A stretch of DNA of 64,000 bases, from contig NZ_CP016757.1 in NCBI RefSeq assembly GCF_001701045.1, forward strand, positions 885,501-949,500, read 5' to 3'. Below are positions 8,256 to 15,985 of this stretch, piece after piece (the first letter of the stretch is position 1; the number at the start of each line of letters is the position of its first letter). A program made the position numbers and the translations under genes. This DNA comes from Cloacibacillus porcorum (lineage in GTDB: Bacteria > Synergistota > Synergistia > Synergistales > Synergistaceae). The notes under the pieces are model-generated. The model had not been told where the DNA came from. It saw only the letters and a program-made list of their open reading frames with translations, and did no database searches.

Positions 8256-9836
8256 CTACAGATATCTTGTACTGCTCCGGTAGATGTTTTCGCGGCGTCC
8301 CTGCTTGCCGTCGTTCTCCGCGGCGGCGAGGCGTTTCTCCGTGAAGCGCGCGAAGCGCACGAAGGGCAGGCCGAGGATCAGGTAGATTATCGCGACGATG
8401 ATGCCCGGGCCGAAGTAGTCGTAATAGGTCGCCGAGACCTGTCCGTAGACCTTCGTGAGGTCCACCATCGTGATGATCGAGACGAGCGACGAATCCTTGA
8501 GCAGCGAGATGAAGTCGTTCGTGATCGGCGGGATGACGACGCGGACGGCCTGCGGCAGGATGACCTCGCGCATCGCCTGCCATCTCGTCATACCGAGCGC
8601 GAGCGCCGACTCCCACTGTGTGCGGGGGATGGCGAAAAGTCCCGTGCGGTAGATCTCCGCCTCATAGGCGGCGTAGTTGAGGCCGAGGCCGATCGCTCCG
8701 GCCCAGAAGGGCGAGAATTTTATCCCCACCGACGGCAGGCCGTAGAAGATGAAGAAGAGCTGTATCAGCACCGGCGTGCCTCGCACGATCTCGACATACC
8801 AGGTGGCGATCAGCGCGAGCCAGCCTGGCGCGAAGACGCGCGTCACCGCGAGGATGAGGCCGAGCGAGATGGCGATCACCATCGCGACGATGGAGACCTC
8901 CATTGTGACGAGAGCGCCCTTCGCGAAGAGCGGCATCGCGTCCCAGTACCTCTCCATGCGCTTCTGCATCGTCAGGTTGGGCCTGTGGGCCTCCGCCCAC
9001 TCGTTGTAGTAGACCGGCTCGTACTTCGGCGGGTCGAAGTCGTTGAACTCCGTCGCCATTACCGGTGTCCAGAGGTTCCATTTATCATATATCTCGCGCA
9101 GCTTGCCGCTGTCGCGCAGCGCCACGAGCGCACGGTTGACCTCCGTCAGCAGCTCTTTGTCCTGCTTGCGGATGGCGATGGCGTAGGTTATTTCGCCGAT
9201 CGGCGGCCCTACGAATTTGATCTCGGGGTTGAAACCCGCCGAATAGAGGGCGATGGGCTGGTCGAAGAGCGCCGCGTCGAGGCGTCCGTTTGCGAGGTCC
9301 TCGTAGGTGTTGGCCTCGACGATGTAGGTGCGTATCTCAACGTCGCCCACCTCCTCGAGGACCATCTGCGCGTAGCTCTCCTTCAGCGTTCCCGCGACCT
9401 TACCCTTAAGGTCCTGGAGGTTCTTTACCGAATCATCCTTGCGGCGCACGGCGAGCTGCAGGTAGGTCTTGTAGTAGGGGATCGAGAAGTTGATCGCCTC
9501 TTCGTGCTCCGGCGTCACCTCAAGCCCGTTGATGGCGATGTCGTAAAGGTTGCGGTCAAGGCCGGGGATCAGGTTGTCCCAGGCGTTGTTGACATAGACC
9601 GGTTTGCGCCCCATCTCCTCGGCGAGCGCGTCGACGATGTCCACCTCAAAGCCGATGAGCTTCTTGGGGTCCTTCGGGTCGGGGAACATATAGGGAAAGC
9701 CGCCCTCGGAGTCTCCGCCCCAGCGAAGGATTTTTTCGCCGCTGTCCGCGGATACCGCCGCGGTCTCGCCGGCATATAGCGCCGCCGGTGAAAGCAGCGC
9801 AAGGATAAGCGCGGTAAGCGCGATTAACTTTTTCAT
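8256..9836 (-). CDS. fused amino-acid ABC substrate-binding protein/permease
   Basis: A 526-residue fusion. An N-terminal signal peptide (MKKLIALTALILALLSPAAL) leads into a type-3 solute-binding domain (about residues 30-265: GFEVDIVDALAEEMG, WDNLIPGLDRNLYDIAINGLEVTPEHEE). A HisM/GlnP-type permease domain follows (about 300-520) with the EAA-loop region ESALALGMTRWQAMREVILPQAVR. Polar amino acids are the usual substrates. The ATG at 9836 sits eight bases after GGGGGTG. The frame also stays open upstream to an ATG at 9959, through a 117-bp duplication described separately, so a 41-residue longer product is possible. The ATPase gene lies upstream on the same strand. Confidence 0.88.
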   Translation of the reverse strand: MKKLIALTALILALLSPAALYAGETAAVSADSGEKILRWGGDSEGGFPYMFPDPKDPKKLIGFEVDIVDALAEEMGRKPVYVNNAWDNLIPGLDRNLYDIAINGLEVTPEHEEAINFSIPYYKTYLQLAVRRKDDSVKNLQDLKGKVAGTLKESYAQMVLEEVGDVEIRTYIVEANTYEDLANGRLDAALFDQPIALYSAGFNPEIKFVGPPIGEITYAIAIRKQDKELLTEVNRALVALRDSGKLREIYDKWNLWTPVMATEFNDFDPPKYEPVYYNEWAEAHRPNLTMQKRMERYWDAMPLFAKGALVTMEVSIVAMVIAISLGLILAVTRVFAPGWLALIATWYVEIVRGTPVLIQLFFIFYGLPSVGIKFSPFWAGAIGLGLNYAAYEAEIYRTGLFAIPRTQWESALALGMTRWQAMREVILPQAVRVVIPPITNDFISLLKDSSLVSIITMVDLTKVYGQVSATYYDYFGPGIIVAIIYLILGLPFVRFARFTEKRLAAAENDGKQGRRENIYRSSTRYL

Positions 9837-9979
9837 CAGCATGTCACCCCCGCGTTGACGAATAAGCGGCGAACCAAAATCTTTGATTTTGTGCGAGCGC
9901 TTAGTCTCTTCATGTACAGGCCTTGTTTGCGTATGAACGACGTCGGCTCTCATCAGCATGTTACCCCCGCGTTGACGAA
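9833..9979. repeat. 117-bp duplication enclosing a 44-bp palindromic element
   Basis: A 30-bp sequence (beginning TCATCAGCATGT) occurs at 9833-9862 and again at 9950-9979 with one mismatch. Directly after the first copy lies a 44-bp palindromic unit (9863-9906): TAAGC, AAAATC-TTT-GATTTT, GCTTA, GTC. A 43-base spacer follows. The duplicated DNA is the 3' end of the ATPase gene, carrying the downstream gene's ribosome site. Without it the ATPase stop would overlap the permease start as TGATG. The insertion is 39 codons long, so the frame stays open through it. Confidence 0.8.
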
Positions 9980-10741
9980 ATGGCGCAGGAAAGCGCGCGT
10001 ACGGTCGTTCTTCGGATTGGCGAAGAGGATGTCTCCGTCCTCATATTCGACGATCTCGCCCTTGTCCATGAAGATGATATAGTCCGAGGCGTCCTTGGCG
10101 AACTTCATCTCATGCGTGACGATGATCTGGGTCATTCCCTCGGCGTCAAGGTCCTTCATGACCTGAAGAACCTCTCCGACCAGCTCGGGGTCAAGCGCCG
10201 AGGTCGGTTCATCGTAGAGCATCACGCGCGGGTTCATCGCCAGCGCCCTGGCGATCGCCGCCCGCTGGCTCTGTCCGCCGGAGAGCGTTGAGGGATATTT
10301 CTGCGCGAAGCCCTTGAGGCCGACCTTTTCGAGCATCTTCATGCCAAGTTCGTGGGCCTCGTCCTTCTTCATCCCTTTGACGACCATCGGCGCGAGCATG
10401 ATGTTCTGCAGCAGGTTCTTGTTCGGAAAGAGGTTGTAGCTCTGAAAGACCATGCCGACCTCGGTGCGCAGTTCATGGACCTTCTGCAGCATCTCGTCGC
10501 TCGGCACCTCGCCCGGCTTGCGCGAGACGGTGACGCCGGCTACGGTGACTGAGCCGGAGTCCATCAGCTCAAGACAGTTGATGCAGCGCAGAAAGGTCGA
10601 CTTGCCGCAGCCCGAAGGGCCGATTATTGAGGCCAGGTCTCCCTCGCGTATGGTAAAACTGATGTTTCTGAGAACGTCGCCGTCCTCGAAACTCTTACAG
10701 AGATTTTCGATTATTATCAATGGTTTGTTGATGGTGTTCAT
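9953..10741 (-). CDS. amino-acid ABC transporter ATPase
   Basis: A 262-residue ABC ATPase of the polar-amino-acid type. Walker A is GPSGCGKST (about residues 38-46), the signature is LSGGQSQRAAIARAL and Walker B is VMLYDEPTSALD, with the switch His in IVTHEM. The signature has Ser where most relatives have Gln (LSGGQQQ). GAGGAGGG lies just upstream of the ATG. It energises the fused binding-protein/permease encoded next. Its last ten codons are the sequence duplicated in the junction repeat. Confidence 0.92.
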   Translation of the reverse strand: MNTINKPLIIIENLCKSFEDGDVLRNISFTIREGDLASIIGPSGCGKSTFLRCINCLELMDSGSVTVAGVTVSRKPGEVPSDEMLQKVHELRTEVGMVFQSYNLFPNKNLLQNIMLAPMVVKGMKKDEAHELGMKMLEKVGLKGFAQKYPSTLSGGQSQRAAIARALAMNPRVMLYDEPTSALDPELVGEVLQVMKDLDAEGMTQIIVTHEMKFAKDASDYIIFMDKGEIVEYEDGDILFANPKNDRTRAFLRHFVNAGVTC

Positions 10742-11177
10742 CTATATGCCCTCCTCTGGATTTTTATACGAAGACCAAGGGAGCGTGTCATATACGAAGA
10801 TATTCGCCATATAACACAAAAGCTGACGTACCGGCAGCCTTAGCGATAAAGCCGAAAGCGGTTCGGCGTGAAGTTAACGGGCGGAAGTTTTGGAGTTTCG
10901 CTCCATGTCTGACACACCAGACACCAGTGTTTTTTTTCAATTTACGTCTCACGTCCCTTCCGTGTAGCGACATAGAATGCATAAAGCAGAAACAGTTTAA
11001 TTGTTTTCCCGATTAATTGCAAGGATATGTTGGGGCTGCTGCGGTAAATATTTGGCAAATATCAGGTAACATTTCAGTGGCGCAAGGAGATAGTTTTGCG
11101 AAGAGCGCCGATATCCTCCCGGAGAAAACTGAGTATAATAAAAGAAAATATAAAAACTTGTCCGGGGAGGCGCGTTT
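10742..11177. other. divergent intergenic region without a gene
   Basis: This region separates the minus-strand ABC operon from a plus-strand dehydrogenase. It holds an imperfect inverted repeat at 10785-10817 (GTGTCATAT with ATATAACAC arms) and a GGAG-TTTCG-CTCC hairpin near 10892-10904. A TATAAT at 11133-11138 may be the -10 of the plus-strand gene, though no good -35 is seen. I recognise no riboswitch or small gene. Confidence 0.4.
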
Positions 11178-12293
11178 ATGAAAGAGATAGTCTTAAAGAC
11201 GGAGCTGCACAGGTTTGAAAACTGCAGAGAATTTGCCGGGGAATTTTCCCTCGGCCGCGGGGACTTCATACTCACCATCCGTCCCATATATGAAAAATAC
11301 TTCGCCCCGCTGGGGCTGCCGCTCAAGAGCCTCTTTGTGGAGGACTTCGGCGGCGGGGAACCGACCGACGTGATGACCGACAGGATAATCGAGGCTGTGA
11401 TGGCGCTCGGTTTCGAACGCCTCATCGCCGTGGGCGGCGGCACGATCGTCGACATCGCGAAGATCGTTGCGGCCTCCGGCGGCAAAACTACCGACGAACT
11501 GTACGCCGCCCCCTCCGATATCAGACGCGAAGCGGGCTTTATCATCGTGCCGACGACCTGCGGCACCGGCAGCGAGGTGACGAACATTTCGATCATCAAC
11601 CGCACGCGCCTCGGCACCAAGATGGGGCTCGTATCAGACGCCCTCTTCGCCGACCAGGCGGTGCTCATCCCGGAGCTGCTGCGCGACCTGCCCTTCGAGG
11701 TATTCGCCGCGAGTTCGATAGACGCGCTCGTTCACGCCGTGGAGTCCGCGCTCTCGCCAAAGGCCACCGATTTCACCAGGCTGCTCTCTTACAGGACCGC
11801 CGAGATAATCATAAAGAACTATCTGGAGATAGCGGAGAGGGGCAGGGAGGCGCGCCTGCCGCTGCTCGGCTCCTTCCTCACCGCCTCCAACTACGCGGGT
11901 ATCGCCTTCGGCACCGCCGGCTGCGCCGCCGTCCACGCGCTCTCCTATCCGCTCGGCGGAAAATACCACGTCCCGCACGGAGAGAGCAACTACGCGGTAT
12001 TCACCGGCGTGATGAAGAACTACATCGAGATAAAAGATGACGGAGAGATATCGGTGATGATGGATTTCCTCTCTTCCCTGCTAGGCTGCCCCAAAGGCGG
12101 CGCCTGGGAGGCTCTTGAAACTCTGCTGGACAAGATACTCGCGAAAAAACCGCTGCGCGAATATGGCGTAAAGGAGGACGAACTGGACGAGTTCGCCGAC
12201 TCCGTGATGCAGTGCCAGCAGCGGCTGATGGCGAACAACTTTGTGCCTCTCGACCGCGGACGGGTGCTGAAGATATACAGAGAGCTCTATTAG
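11178..12293 (+). CDS. iron-containing alcohol dehydrogenase, 4-hydroxybutyrate dehydrogenase-like
   Basis: A 371-residue Fe-ADH. The NAD-binding motif is IAVGGGTIVDIAKIVA (about residues 83-98), followed by PTTCGTGSEVTNISI. The predicted metal region is DALVHAVESALSPKA with a later His in HALSYPLGGKYHVPHGESN. The overall sequence resembles clostridial 4-hydroxybutyrate dehydrogenase, which interconverts 4-hydroxybutyrate and succinic semialdehyde with NAD. No 4-hydroxybutyryl-CoA genes lie next to it here, so the substrate is inferred. GGGGAGG precedes the ATG. It stands alone, divergent from the ABC operon, and ends at a hairpin. Confidence 0.7.
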   Translation: MKEIVLKTELHRFENCREFAGEFSLGRGDFILTIRPIYEKYFAPLGLPLKSLFVEDFGGGEPTDVMTDRIIEAVMALGFERLIAVGGGTIVDIAKIVAASGGKTTDELYAAPSDIRREAGFIIVPTTCGTGSEVTNISIINRTRLGTKMGLVSDALFADQAVLIPELLRDLPFEVFAASSIDALVHAVESALSPKATDFTRLLSYRTAEIIIKNYLEIAERGREARLPLLGSFLTASNYAGIAFGTAGCAAVHALSYPLGGKYHVPHGESNYAVFTGVMKNYIEIKDDGEISVMMDFLSSLLGCPKGGAWEALETLLDKILAKKPLREYGVKEDELDEFADSVMQCQQRLMANNFVPLDRGRVLKIYRELY

Positions 12294-12356
12294 CGGCCTA
12301 TTTGCATTCCCGCGCGGCGGCGGGATTGCGGGAGCCATTTGCTGAGGTGAATTTAT

Positions 12357-12387
12357 GAAGGCGCGCCGGTAGTTCGGGCGCGCCTTC
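12357..12387. terminator. hairpin between convergent genes
   Basis: GAAGGCGCGCC and GGCGCGCCTTC form an 11-bp perfect stem around nine bases, between the convergent dehydrogenase and carboxypeptidase genes. Confidence 0.6.
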
Positions 12388-12443
12388 CAGCAACTGCATT
12401 CTATCAAAAGCCGGACATTGCGGGCCGGCCTGTGATAACTGAT

Positions 12444-14354
12444 TTACCTACGGTGCTTTTTTCTGATCAATGCCGCGCCGCCTGCTGCCAGCAACAACAT
12501 ACCGCCTGCGGCCGCACCTGCATTGCAGCCGCTCGAAGAGGAGCCGCCTTTGTAGGGCTCTGTCGATTCTATCGGGGCCGGCAGTGTTTCGTCATGGGCC
12601 AGCTTTTCCACCGGTGTCAGCTTTGACGCCGGGATGACGCTGAATTCGTGGAACTTCCACATGGGGAATACCACCCTTGCTTTGGATACTGAATCGCTGG
12701 TCATGAAACGGTCGTAGCGCGCCCCCTCAGTCGTGATCAGCTTGTCGAGATAGTTCCAGGAGACGAGTCCGTCGACGCTCTTGGGCTCAAGCAGCAGGGC
12801 GGCTAATGAGCCGTGCGGCTGGGCAGTTGAGACGACAAAGCTTCCGGAGGGTATCGTGAGGTCCTTCGAGGTTGTCCAGTCGCCGGAGACGACATTCATA
12901 TAATGCCCCTCGTAGAGCGATTTCTTTGTACCAAGGGTATCAATCTTGAACCATTCAAAGTCCGTTACCTCCACGTCCTCCGTGAGTCTGTCGACGGTGA
13001 TGCCGTGGCGGAGAAGGAGCTGCACCGCGTCGTCGGCGCCGGGGCGGAGGACATAGAGCGCCCCCATTTGCTCGGTGCCGGTCGGTACGAATTTGCCGTA
13101 ATAGGGGATGTGGTGCACGGCCTCTTTCTCAAAGTAAATGGCGGTTTTGAACCCGTCCTCATCGTAATCGGTGCTGGTTGGCTTAACCAGATCATCGCTG
13201 TCCACGGCGTACGAATCGACGCTGACATAACCGCCGTCGATCTCGTCCAGCGTAGCGAGAGACGAATTGAGGCAGACCTTATCGTCGGATGATATGCCAG
13301 CCGTCGTTCTCGCGAGTCCCCGCTCGTCGGCCCTCTTTATGAGGGCCTTGATCTTATCCTTGTCCTGCGCCACCGTCTGAAGTATTCCATAGATACAGGC
13401 GTACTGCGTATCCACACGCGTCTTGAAGTCGTCGTAGGAATAGACCTCCAGCAGCATCGCGAGACGGTTGCGGAGCCCCGCGTAGTTCGTCGTGTAGCGC
13501 GGATAATCCTCGAAAGTCCACCAGCCCTCGGAGACCTTGCCGCTGTAATTTTTCCCGAAATTGCCGTAGGGGATCGACTTATGTCCGAGCTTCTTATACA
13601 GGTACGAGTCAGGGCCGATGGCCTTGCGCGAGAACTCGCCGCGGTTGTAGTCCATGATGTCGGGATCGGTGTTTGGGTGCAGTCCCCAGTTGTAGGTGAC
13701 GGCGTGGCGCATATAGGAGCCGTTTGTCGCGTGCGCGTCCACGAAGATCACAGGGTCCCATTTGTTCATCACCTCGACCACCGCGCGCGACTCATAGGCC
13801 TCGAGCTTCGTCATATCGCGGTTCATGTTGAAGCCCTGGCCGTTGTACCGCGTTCCCACCAGCGCGGGGGTGAACTGGCTTCCCCGGCGCCAGGTCCCGA
13901 GGTCGTCGTTGCCGTCCGGGCTCATGTTCGGGGCAATTAAAATCACAAGGTCTTTGAGCAGATCGTCATGCTGCCCCAGCGCAACCTCCCGCGCGAAGAT
14001 GAGCATCGACTCCTTGCCCTCGACCTCGCCGGAGTGGATATTACAGTTCACATAGGCGATCGCCTTCTCAGCCGGCACCTCTTCCGGCGACTTTGGTGCT
14101 GGTGTGCCGATTACCAGCAGGGGAACGAGATTTCCCTTCGTCGTCCAGGCGATAAACTCCATGCGTATCCTGCCGCCGCTGTTCTTTGCCACCTGCGTCA
14201 GATAATCGATAACCTCTTCGCTCGAAGTGGTCCTCGTCCAGTTGGAAAGCTCCGCCGGCGTCTTCAGCTCTTCCAGCGGATTTGCCGCGAAAGCCGCCGC
14301 GGCGCTTAGGATTATGGTACTGATGATAAAAAGTATAACTGCTGACCTTTTCAC
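12444..14354 (-). CDS. secreted M14 zinc carboxypeptidase with Synergist-CTERM-like tail
   Basis: A 636-residue exported protein. A signal peptide (about residues 1-23) is followed by an M14 peptidase domain. Zinc ligands appear as His and Glu in NIHSGEVEGKES (about residue 110) and a later His in VDAHATNGSYMRH. Substrate-binding GFNMNRDMTKL is also present. The C-terminus has a Ser-rich stretch, CNAGAAAG, a hydrophobic segment and RKKHRR, which matches the layout of the Synergistota C-terminal sorting signal. The enzyme probably acts outside the inner membrane or at the surface, releasing amino acids from peptides or trimming peptidoglycan peptides. Confidence 0.85.
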   Translation of the reverse strand: MKRSAVILFIISTIILSAAAAFAANPLEELKTPAELSNWTRTTSSEEVIDYLTQVAKNSGGRIRMEFIAWTTKGNLVPLLVIGTPAPKSPEEVPAEKAIAYVNCNIHSGEVEGKESMLIFAREVALGQHDDLLKDLVILIAPNMSPDGNDDLGTWRRGSQFTPALVGTRYNGQGFNMNRDMTKLEAYESRAVVEVMNKWDPVIFVDAHATNGSYMRHAVTYNWGLHPNTDPDIMDYNRGEFSRKAIGPDSYLYKKLGHKSIPYGNFGKNYSGKVSEGWWTFEDYPRYTTNYAGLRNRLAMLLEVYSYDDFKTRVDTQYACIYGILQTVAQDKDKIKALIKRADERGLARTTAGISSDDKVCLNSSLATLDEIDGGYVSVDSYAVDSDDLVKPTSTDYDEDGFKTAIYFEKEAVHHIPYYGKFVPTGTEQMGALYVLRPGADDAVQLLLRHGITVDRLTEDVEVTDFEWFKIDTLGTKKSLYEGHYMNVVSGDWTTSKDLTIPSGSFVVSTAQPHGSLAALLLEPKSVDGLVSWNYLDKLITTEGARYDRFMTSDSVSKARVVFPMWKFHEFSVIPASKLTPVEKLAHDETLPAPIESTEPYKGGSSSSGCNAGAAAGGMLLLAAGGAALIRKKHRR

Positions 14355-14475
14355 GCTATAACCTCCTCTGCATCCCCAGACAAATTCGAGTTAAACAGGA
14401 TAGAACTCCGCTCGGTTCAATGGTTTTTATGATTTTTTTTGATGACCACACCCCCTCTGCGAAATATCTTTCCAG

Positions 14476-15234
14476 TTATTCCTCTCTCTCCTGCTTGAAA
14501 AAGACGAGCCCCTCCGCCTGCAGCACGCGGAGGTCATTCATCCGCCGCAGCATCAGAAGATCTTCTTCGGATACAGAATGACGGTCCTCCGTCATTTTTT
14601 TGATAAAAGAAAGCTGCGCCTCCCGGAAATCACGCCCGGCCTTTTGCGAGGCGAACTCCTCCCGCCGATAACGCTCCTCCATCAGATAAATATTTCGTGA
14701 GGCCCGCTCGTTGAACCTGCGCTTTTCGAGGTGTAGAGATTTTTCAGTGTCTGTGATTTTCAAAGGGGTAAAATTTCCCTTTGTCCAGCGGTCCAGATCG
14801 CTTATCCTCTGTTTATAGGAGGCGATAACTGCGTCGCGGCATATATTGGTTATCCGCTCTTTGCCTTTTACGCCATAAAAAACCTTCACGGGAGTGTCGA
14901 GCTGGGGAGTCAGAGTCTTCTGCAGAGAAAGAAGAAAAATATTCCATTTTGACTGACTTGCGGACAACAGCTCTTTTTCTTCTTTGTTGAGGGATCTGAG
15001 AAGCTTTTGATATTTGATGTCGCATAATTCTTTCAGCGATTTCGTTTCGCGCTCATATTCCCTTTGCGAAAGCCGTACAGAGGCGGTTTGCGGCGATGAT
15101 GAGGCAAAATTTACTGCGGGCAGCGGAATCAAGTGATCTGAAACCGCGGCGGAGGGAAGGGCCGCTAAATTTCCACTGAAACAGAGGCTGAGAAAAAAGA
15201 CAATACACATACACTTACGTCGCAAAACTATCAC
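14476..15234 (-). CDS. exported LprI/DUF1311-like protein
   Basis: A 252-residue protein with an N-terminal hydrophobic export segment (about residues 8-28). A charged helical body contains a stretch resembling the LprI-type (DUF1311) domain: LKELCDIKYQKLLRSLNKEE followed by LLSASQSKWN. Some LprI-like proteins bind or inhibit lysozyme; nothing here proves that role. It is divergent from an XRE regulator gene, and its promoter (TTGACA-16-TATACT) overlaps palindromes in the shared control region, so regulation by that XRE protein is likely. Confidence 0.5.
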   Translation of the reverse strand: MIVLRRKCMCIVFFLSLCFSGNLAALPSAAVSDHLIPLPAVNFASSSPQTASVRLSQREYERETKSLKELCDIKYQKLLRSLNKEEKELLSASQSKWNIFLLSLQKTLTPQLDTPVKVFYGVKGKERITNICRDAVIASYKQRISDLDRWTKGNFTPLKITDTEKSLHLEKRRFNERASRNIYLMEERYRREEFASQKAGRDFREAQLSFIKKMTEDRHSVSEEDLLMLRRMNDLRVLQAEGLVFFKQEREE

Positions 15235-15339
15235 TCTCTTTCGAATAATGTGCCGCGCCGTGTTTACTGAACTTATTTCTTTACAAAAATGCCTTTAATT
15301 ATGCTCTTCAGTTGGAACCAGTAAACTTCATGAAAAATA

Positions 15340-15425
15340 AATTTATGATTCATAAATAAGTATATTTATAAATCATAAATTGTCAATTAAATAATTTATG
15401 TTTCGTGATATTTAAATAAGAGGAA
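15340..15425. promoter_or_regulatory. divergent control region of XRE locus 1
   Basis: The minus-strand promoter reads TTGACA (15386-15381), a 16-base spacer and TATACT (15364-15359). Palindromes TTTATGATTCATAAA (about 15342-15356) and ATTTATAAATCATAAAT (about 15364-15380) overlap it. A block of about 33 bases (from about 15380) beginning GTCAATTAAATAATT and ending CGTGATATT-AAA recurs almost unchanged at about 20536, upstream of the second XRE gene. Confidence 0.65.
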
Positions 15426-15460
15426 GAATAAGAGCTTATAAATAACTGAGGAGCCGTAAA

Positions 15461-15868
15461 ATGCTCGGAGAAGAGATACGTGCGAGAAGAAAAAGACTGG
15501 GCCTGACGCAAAAGGCATTAGCAGCCTTAATAAACGTTAAACCTACGACAATGTGCCAGTATGAAAACGGCACAAATGAGATGTCGTTTGCCGTTTTGAA
15601 GAGCATAGCGGAGGCGCTCAAATGTTCCACCGTTGATCTCGCCTATGAGGAACTTGCCCTTCCTGGCAGCTCCGAAACCTTTGATGAAAAAATAAGAGGC
15701 GCAGCCGAGCAGAAAGAGGACGAACCGGCATTCGCCGACCCGCTGGACACGGAAATATTTAAACTCCTGAAAGACCTTGACAAAGTCGCCAAAGAAAAGG
15801 TCATCGCCTATATGAGAGATCAGAAGAGCCTTACCGTCTACTACAGCGCCGTCCGCAGGAGAAGATAG
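15461..15868 (+). CDS. XRE-family transcriptional regulator (copy 1)
   Basis: A 135-residue regulator with an N-terminal helix-turn-helix (residues 3-58: RKRLGLTQKALAALINVKPTTMCQYENG). Its C-terminal tail, FADPLDTEIFKLLKDLDKVAKEKVI followed by YMRDQK, is shared nearly word for word with the regulator at 20605. GAGGAG precedes the ATG. It is divergent from the LprI-like gene with palindromic sites between them. It has no peptidase domain, so it is not a phage-type LexA/CI repressor. The tail may mediate oligomerisation. A role as local repressor is inferred. Confidence 0.8.
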   Translation: MLGEEIRARRKRLGLTQKALAALINVKPTTMCQYENGTNEMSFAVLKSIAEALKCSTVDLAYEELALPGSSETFDEKIRGAAEQKEDEPAFADPLDTEIFKLLKDLDKVAKEKVIAYMRDQKSLTVYYSAVRRRR

Positions 15869-15910
15869 TTTTCCGGCGTGAAGTTTTCCACTTTGTCATG
15901 GCTGTATAAC

Positions 15911-15956
15911 TGCCCAAAGGCACGGACGCGCCAATCGCGCGCGGTGCCTTTGGGCA
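15911..15956. terminator. large hairpin between convergent genes
   Basis: TGCCCAAAGGCAC and GTGCCTTTGGGCA form a perfect 13-bp stem with a GC-rich inner region. It lies between the XRE gene and the convergent TRAP permease gene. Confidence 0.6.
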
Positions 15957-15985
15957 TGGTGGAGCATCTCCGGACGGTAGTTTAT

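Noticed and set aside
8178-9779. 533-residue plus-strand frame opposite the ABC binding-protein/permease gene
   Set aside because: Arg/Asp-rich shadow frame with no family features, opposite a gene with clear motifs.
10742-11177. Riboswitch in the leader of the ABC ATPase gene
   Set aside because: Several small hairpins exist but none matches a glycine, lysine or T-box pattern.
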